Made by a program: the position numbers and the translations under genes. A model generated the notes under the pieces. The model ran no database searches. It saw only the letters and a list, made by a program, of their open reading frames with translations, and was not told the DNA's origin. This document shows, piece after piece, positions 59,066 through 64,000 of a stretch of DNA of 64,000 bases; position 1 is the first letter of the stretch; every line of letters begins with the position of its first letter. The stretch is taken from contig JANQKF010000034.1 of assembly GCA_028281285.1 (NCBI GenBank), positions 233,037 to 297,036 of the forward strand, in the 5' to 3' direction. This DNA comes from Cyclobacteriaceae bacterium. GTDB lineage: Bacteria > Bacteroidota > Bacteroidia > Cytophagales > Cyclobacteriaceae.

Positions 59066-61627
59066 GTGTATCAACCGGAAACCCAAACTGTAGATAGTGT
59101 ACTGGAAGAATTGAAGGTTGATGCTTCAACTGGCCTGACAAGCAAAGAGGTACTGGAGAGACAGTCAGAGTATGGGTTGAACATAGTAAGTTCCATCAGA
59201 ACGCGCTCATCCTGGGGCATTATCATTGCACAATTTCGAAATACAATTGTCCTGCTTTTGGTTGTGGCAATGGGTGTTTCTTTACTATTCGAGGACATAG
59301 TTGAAGCTCTGGCCATATTGGCTGTAATTCTGCTCAATGCACTTATTGGGTTTATTCTTGAAACTCAGGCTAACCGATCCATGAATGCCCTGAAATCGTT
59401 GGAACAACCTGAGGTCAAAGTGATTCGTGGTGGCATACTGGTTCATGTTCTCATGGAGGAGTTAGTGCCGGGAGACTTGCTTTTCTTTGAGGCGGGTGAT
59501 TTGGTTGGAGCAGATGCCAGATTAATTAGGGTGAATTCATTGGAGGTTAATGAGTCTTCCCTCACTGGTGAATCCGTGCCGGTTGAAAAACACAATAAAA
59601 GGTTGGAGACTTCGGTCGGTTTGGGTGATCAAGCCAATATGGTTTTCAGGGGAACCTCGGTAACAAGGGGGAACGGGCTCGCAGTGGTGGTTTTTACCGG
59701 AAAGGATACGGAAATTGGCCATATCGCATTAATGATGGGGAAGGCCCAGGCGGAAGAAATTCCTCTTAACCGAAAACTCAACAGATTCAGTAAGACCTTG
59801 ATAGGGCTGACCGTTTTGATCATGGTGCCATTCGTTGTGATGGGTCTCATACAATCAACGGATTTCTATTCTATGATTGAAACGGCCATTGCTCTGGCTG
59901 TGGCAGCTATCCCGGAAGGTTTACCGATAGTAGCTACAATTGCTTTGGCTAGTGGCATGCTCAAGCTCTCCAAACGGAAGGTCTTAGTGAGAAAATTGGC
60001 TGCAGTCGAAACACTAGGAGGAACGAATGTTATTCTAACGGATAAAACAGGGACCCTTACAGAAAATCAACTCGAGGTAGAAGAAGCTGTGATTGCTTCT
60101 AGAGATAAGCTCATGGAGGTAATGGCACTTTGTAATAATGCAACTGTAAGTAACGGAGCCAATGAAGTAGGCGACCCGGTAGAAGTAGCGCTGCTTCATT
60201 GGGTTGAAAAGACTCAAAATGGTGATTTAAGATCATTACAAAATCAGTGGTCAAAACTTGATGAAATACCTTTCGAAAGCGATACCCGGATGATGGCCAC
60301 AATTCACGCCAGGGAAAATCTATATCAAATATCAGTTAAGGGAGCAACTGCAGATGTACTAAGCGAATGCAGGTACTATCAGGCCGAAGACCAGATCATG
60401 GCACTTGATAACGAACAGGCCGAATACTGGCAAGAACAAACCGTTCGACTTTCCAAAAGAGGACTAAAGGTGTTAGCCGGAGCTTATAAGATTATTGATA
60501 AGCCAACCCTGGAAGTAAAGAAGGACTTGGTTTTGGTTGGACTGGTTGGACTTTTGGACCCTGCAAGGCCGGATGTAGCTCAGGCAATACAAGAATGTAA
60601 AAATGCCGGGATAAGGGTGATTATGGTTACCGGAGATCACCCGGAAACGGCTAAATCCATTGCGCAAAAAATTAGGATGACCGATGTCGATGCGTATACT
60701 ATTCATGGGCAAGACCTTAGATTCTCTGACAATGAGGACGTTGACTTAATGAATGCCTCGATTTATTCCCGTGTCACTCCTGAACAAAAACTTAAGTTAG
60801 TAGAGTACTATCAGTCTCAAGGCCATGTGGTTGCTATGACGGGAGATGGGGTGAATGATGCCCCCGCTCTAAAAAAGGCCGATATAGGCGTGGCCATGGG
60901 GCTGAGGGGTACTGAGGTGGCCAAAGAGGCCTCGGACATGATTTTACAGGATGATTCATTTTCATCCATTGTTGCGGCTATAAAGCAGGGGAGGATCATC
61001 TTCAATAACATTCGCAACTTCGTAATCTATCTTCTCTCTTGCAATCTCAGCGAAATACTGGTGGTTTCTTCAGCCGCTTTTTTGAATTGGGGCTCACCAT
61101 TGCTACCACTTCAGATACTCTTTCTTAATTTGGTCACTGACGTATTTCCTGCCCTGGCGCTAGGGATGGGACAGGGAGGTAAAAAAACTATTCTGCAACA
61201 ACCCAGGGTACTCGGTGAACCTATACTTACCAAGGGACATTGGAAGTCTATAATCGTGTATGCCTTTATTATTACGGCATGCGTACTGGGATCATTTTTT
61301 TATTCCTGGGAAGTAGAGAACTCAAATGCTACCCAGGCTAATAATGTGGCATTCTTTACATTGGCTTTCGCACAGTTGATCCACCCTTTCAACCTGATAG
61401 GACGGGATGAAAATCCTGTGAAAAATGGAATTGTAAGAAACCCGCACCTTTGGGTTGCCATCGCTTTCAGCACTTTGCTGCTATTAGTAGCAGGTACTAT
61501 AAACCCGCTTGATCGACTGTTAGGACTCGAACCAATTTCCAGAGAACTATGGGTTTTGATTGGAATAGGAAGCTTACTCCCACTGGCTATAATACATCTC
61601 TTAAAGCGATTGGGTTTATTAAACTAG
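59066..61627 (+). CDS. Cation-transporting P-type ATPase, P2A-like
   Basis: 853 residues starting at GTG 59066; no ATG is available after the stop at 59027. Ten membrane segments. Catalytic Asp326 is in LTDKTGTLTENQ; TGES (LTGESVPVEK), KGA, and MTGDGVNDAPALKKADIG complete the ATPase set. M4 has AIPEGLPIVAT and M6 LNLVTDVFPALALG, as in the Ca2+/Mn2+ (SERCA, PMR1) branch and mycobacterial CtpF. It should pump Ca2+ or another divalent cation out of the cytoplasm. It is a close functional fit to CtpF in the DosR regulon. Confidence 0.95.
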   Translation: MYQPETQTVDSVLEELKVDASTGLTSKEVLERQSEYGLNIVSSIRTRSSWGIIIAQFRNTIVLLLVVAMGVSLLFEDIVEALAILAVILLNALIGFILETQANRSMNALKSLEQPEVKVIRGGILVHVLMEELVPGDLLFFEAGDLVGADARLIRVNSLEVNESSLTGESVPVEKHNKRLETSVGLGDQANMVFRGTSVTRGNGLAVVVFTGKDTEIGHIALMMGKAQAEEIPLNRKLNRFSKTLIGLTVLIMVPFVVMGLIQSTDFYSMIETAIALAVAAIPEGLPIVATIALASGMLKLSKRKVLVRKLAAVETLGGTNVILTDKTGTLTENQLEVEEAVIASRDKLMEVMALCNNATVSNGANEVGDPVEVALLHWVEKTQNGDLRSLQNQWSKLDEIPFESDTRMMATIHARENLYQISVKGATADVLSECRYYQAEDQIMALDNEQAEYWQEQTVRLSKRGLKVLAGAYKIIDKPTLEVKKDLVLVGLVGLLDPARPDVAQAIQECKNAGIRVIMVTGDHPETAKSIAQKIRMTDVDAYTIHGQDLRFSDNEDVDLMNASIYSRVTPEQKLKLVEYYQSQGHVVAMTGDGVNDAPALKKADIGVAMGLRGTEVAKEASDMILQDDSFSSIVAAIKQGRIIFNNIRNFVIYLLSCNLSEILVVSSAAFLNWGSPLLPLQILFLNLVTDVFPALALGMGQGGKKTILQQPRVLGEPILTKGHWKSIIVYAFIITACVLGSFFYSWEVENSNATQANNVAFFTLAFAQLIHPFNLIGRDENPVKNGIVRNPHLWVAIAFSTLLLLVAGTINPLDRLLGLEPISRELWVLIGIGSLLPLAIIHLLKRLGLLN

Positions 61628-61669
61628 ATATTGAATTCGGGGCAATTCAGGGCGCTAAACAAAGGGAAC

Positions 61670-62521
61670 TTAGTGCCTCATCGAGAAAGTCCAAACCGGT
61701 ACCTTGGAATGGTTCACAAGATTCTCGGCAATACTACCACTTAATATATGGCCGAGTCCTTTTCTGCTATGAGTCCCGATTGCGATCATAGATGCTGCTG
61801 TGTCTTTTACAAAATCGATCACACCTTCCTCTTCGGTAGCATCATTGTAGACATGGGTAGAACAATTGGTCAGTTGATGTTTTTCGACAAATTTGTCCAA
61901 TCGATTTTGAGTTTGGCGCGTAGTACGAAAATTATTTGGAGTGTTGACCTTGAGCAAACTTATGTGTGAGTTAGTAAGACGCTGTAATTTCTTAAGTTCT
62001 GTGATAAGCTCAGTCTGATCTGTGTCAAGATTAGTGGCCAAGACTATGTTTTCAATCGAATTAAGATTAATTGACTCCTTGACGGTCAGAACCGGGCACT
62101 TAGCAAAACGAACCAGTTTTTGTGTATTCGAACCAATGAGAATTTCCTTTAACCCACTGATTCCATGAGTTCCCATAACTACCAAGTCTGCATCTACCTT
62201 CGAAATTGCTTTTGAAATTCTTTGATAGGGATTACCTATCATGATTTCAGTGATCATGTTCACACCCTTATGTTTTGGGTCACTTTTCAAGGCCTCCATC
62301 TCTGAACGCTTATTCTTTTCTTGTAGCTCAATGAGAGTGGCATATTCTTGATGAGCATAACCATCCTCCAGGCTATCAAGGGAGACAGGGCCAGGACTTT
62401 CGATGATATGCAGAACATGGACCTCCGTTGGCTCGCTATTTTTTTTCGCGAGTTGAACAGCCAGGTCGAGCGCGTAATTGGCCTCTTCAGAGAAATCCGT
62501 AGGTACTAAAATTGAGTTCAT
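61670..62521 (-). CDS. Double UspA universal stress protein 4
   Basis: 283 residues. Two UspA domains. The first starts ILVPTDFSEEANYALDLAVQ and carries GTHGISGLKEILIGSNTQ; the second carries GTHSRKGLGHILSGSIAEN near the end, so both loops appear able to bind nucleotide, unlike the three Usp genes near 47 kb. It is transcribed alone, convergent to the P-type ATPase gene. Confidence 0.93.
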   Translation of the reverse strand: MNSILVPTDFSEEANYALDLAVQLAKKNSEPTEVHVLHIIESPGPVSLDSLEDGYAHQEYATLIELQEKNKRSEMEALKSDPKHKGVNMITEIMIGNPYQRISKAISKVDADLVVMGTHGISGLKEILIGSNTQKLVRFAKCPVLTVKESINLNSIENIVLATNLDTDQTELITELKKLQRLTNSHISLLKVNTPNNFRTTRQTQNRLDKFVEKHQLTNCSTHVYNDATEEEGVIDFVKDTAASMIAIGTHSRKGLGHILSGSIAENLVNHSKVPVWTFSMRH

Positions 62522-62845
62522 GAGAATACCTTTGAAGACTATAGGAAGATACGAATATTATAGGGCATTATCACTTAAAAGCATGTTTAACCTCTGGAGG
62601 GGATAAAGTTGAACCTCAATTTTTGGTACCGGTCCTCCTTAGAAAGCTAAAATCCAACCAGAACGGTCTGATTTTATTTTTTATGCACCTACCCATCTAA
62701 CATGGACAAGCTGACCTCGAATGATGACGCTCGATAAGTACAGTGCTTCTTAATGCTGTGATCTTGCCATAACAGAAGAATGAGAGATGGTTGTGCATCA
62801 CAAAGATGTTGGCTTATCTTAGTCGGACATTTGTCTACAAATCCA
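62522..62845. other. Non-coding gap between Usp 4 and the BNR gene
   Basis: 324 nt without a supported gene. I see a poor hairpin with a T-run (CAGA-ACGG-TCTG then ATTTTATTTTTT near 62660) and a short dyad, ATTTGT-CT-ACAAAT (62829-62842), just before the next ATG. No FNR-like dyad was found here. Confidence 0.6.
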
Positions 62846-64000
62846 ATGATGAGTAAGCCGGTTTTTAGATATAACGCATTAGTCATAACAACTTTCGTTT
62901 TGGCTCTTGCATTAACCCCCCTGAATGGGCAGACACAACACCTTGATCTATTCAAAAAACTCAAGGTGCGTAGTATTGGTCCCTCAAATATGAGTGGACG
63001 GATTACCACCATTGATGTGGTCGAAGCCAACCCGAAGATTGTATATGTAGGAGCGGCCAGCGGTGGCGTATGGAAATCAGAGAATGGAGGTACGCGATGG
63101 GAGCCCATTTTTGACAACAACCCTACACAAAACATTGGAGCACTGGCCATTCAGCAAAGCCAGCCCGATATCCTCTGGGTTGGGACGGGGGAAGGTAACC
63201 CGCGAAATTCCATGAACCTGGGAATGGGGATTTTCAAAAGCTTGGATGGAGGTCGAAGTTGGAAACATATGGGCTTAGAGACAACCAAAACAATTCACCG
63301 AATTATTGTACATCCTGATGATGATAATACCGTTTTTGTCGGTGCTATGGGAGATCCTTTTACCCCAGGACCTGACCGTGGTCTCTATAAAACAACCGAT
63401 GGCGGTGAGACCTGGGAGAAAATCCTTCATACTAATGAGAGATCAGGAGTGGCCGATATGGTTATGGATCCGGACAACCCAAACAAGATGCTCGTTGCCC
63501 TATATGATCATCGCAGAACACCTTACAGTTTTGTGTCGGGTGGGGAAGGATCCGGTCTTTTCATGACCTTGGACGGAGGAGACTCATGGACTAAGCTGAC
63601 TGCTAAAAATGGACTACCGAGAAGTGAATTGGGGAGAATTGGACTGGCCATAGCGCCAAGTAATACTGACCGCATTTATGCCAAAATAGAAGCCGCTAAG
63701 AATGCACTTTATCGAAGTGATGATGGAGGTAATAACTGGAAGCTTGTCAATGATAATCCGCGGTACACCAACAACCGTCCCTTTTACTTCCAGGAATTGG
63801 CAGTCAGTTCCGATGATCCCAACTTGCTATATAATATTTATCAGCCCTTGTCGGTAAGCCGTGATGGTGGACTCAATTTCGATCCTGTACCTCAGATTCC
63901 TGCCGATGAGACCAGAGGAATTCATGCTGACTTTCATGCTTTTTGGATGTCACCGGACGATGCCGATTTCTACATCATTGGAGGAGATGGCGGTATTGGT
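62846..64000 (+). CDS. BNR/sortilin-type beta-propeller protein (cut by window end)
   Basis: At least 385 residues are visible; the end lies beyond the window. Start MMSKPVFRYNALVITTFVLA with a signal peptide to about residue 28 (LNGQTQ). Repeats such as GVWKSENGGTRWEPIF, GIFKSLDGGRSWKHM, GLYKTTDGGETWEKIL and GLFMTLDGGDSWTKL contain the Asp-box (S-x-D-G-G-x-T/S-W), typical of VPS10/sortilin-type and BNR propellers secreted by Bacteroidota. It may be a glycoside hydrolase-like or binding protein. Catalytic residues cannot be judged from this part. Confidence 0.9.
   Translation, partial: MMSKPVFRYNALVITTFVLALALTPLNGQTQHLDLFKKLKVRSIGPSNMSGRITTIDVVEANPKIVYVGAASGGVWKSENGGTRWEPIFDNNPTQNIGALAIQQSQPDILWVGTGEGNPRNSMNLGMGIFKSLDGGRSWKHMGLETTKTIHRIIVHPDDDNTVFVGAMGDPFTPGPDRGLYKTTDGGETWEKILHTNERSGVADMVMDPDNPNKMLVALYDHRRTPYSFVSGGEGSGLFMTLDGGDSWTKLTAKNGLPRSELGRIGLAIAPSNTDRIYAKIEAAKNALYRSDDGGNNWKLVNDNPRYTNNRPFYFQELAVSSDDPNLLYNIYQPLSVSRDGGLNFDPVPQIPADETRGIHADFHAFWMSPDDADFYIIGGDGGIG

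Noticed and set aside
62689..63150. 153-codon open frame on the minus strand
   Set aside because: It overlaps the start of the BNR propeller gene, which has a signal peptide and Asp-box repeats.
1..64000. Insertion sequences, phage genes, CRISPR arrays, tRNA or rRNA genes
   Set aside because: Read through on both strands; no transposase motif, regular spacer array, or tRNA-like cloverleaf was noticed. A dedicated scan could still find a missed tRNA.

Overview
The window reads as chromosomal DNA of a member of the Bacteroidota, most likely an aquatic Cytophagales-type bacterium (inference). Signs are a one-protein hybrid two-component system with a Reg_prop propeller, many short-signal lipoproteins, Bacteroidota-restricted families (DUF6768 next to an ECF sigma factor, DUF4136, PepSY-like), promoters of the TANNTTTG class and A+T-leaning base composition. 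I saw no tRNA, rRNA, CRISPR array, transposase or phage gene.

Left third (1-25 kb), metabolic genes. An aldo/keto reductase, TPR lipoprotein and DUF885-like lipoprotein overlap as one minus-strand unit (1-3476). Small enzymes and a c-type cytochrome lipoprotein follow. A sulfur block (6355-12603) holds a cysteine-rich Crp/Fnr regulator, a SulP transporter, an ETHE1-type metallo-hydrolase fused to two rhodanese domains, a two-gene YeeE/YedE transporter and a TsdA-like dihaem cytochrome. Two copies of TGTAAC-N4-GTTACA tie the regulator to the SulP and persulfide genes. An orphan 1367-residue hybrid sensor follows. The block 20634-24708 resembles animal ACAD10/11 split into separate genes (SDR, acyl-CoA dehydrogenase, APH-type kinase, 3-hydroxyacyl-CoA dehydrogenase), which suggests use of 4-hydroxyacids. 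Five copies of a palindromic intergenic repeat lie only in this third.

Middle (25-29 kb): a PQQ-type propeller, a membrane protein of unknown function, an ECF sigma factor with a DUF6768 partner, and an AAA ATPase behind tandem palindromes.

Right half (29-62.5 kb), a stress and dormancy island: CBS proteins, a GCS2-CBS ligase with an aspartoacylase-like partner, a GT4/GH130 pair, DUF2267, a GerW/DUF2953 pair, dodecin, a MacAB-like exporter, four double UspA proteins, Hsp20, a Na/Pi transporter, an M50-CBS protease, DUF4136, two Crp-type proteins, a PAS kinase with a NarL-type regulator, a PNPOx-like flavoprotein, a CaCA exchanger and a P2A-type cation ATPase. The content resembles the mycobacterial DosR dormancy regulon.

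The main discovery is regulatory. At least thirteen palindromes of the form TGAY-N4-RTCA (FNR-like) sit in the intergenic gaps of this island. In seven of them a TANNTTTR-like -7 element ends exactly 36.5 nt from the operator centre, the geometry of class II activation by a Crp/Fnr protein. The sulfur operator at 7062 shows the same spacing. One such promoter (58662-58705) reads into a gap that ends in a hairpin plus T-run, so it may make an undescribed hypoxia-type small RNA. The last gene (62846 onward) is a BNR/sortilin-type propeller that runs off the end.
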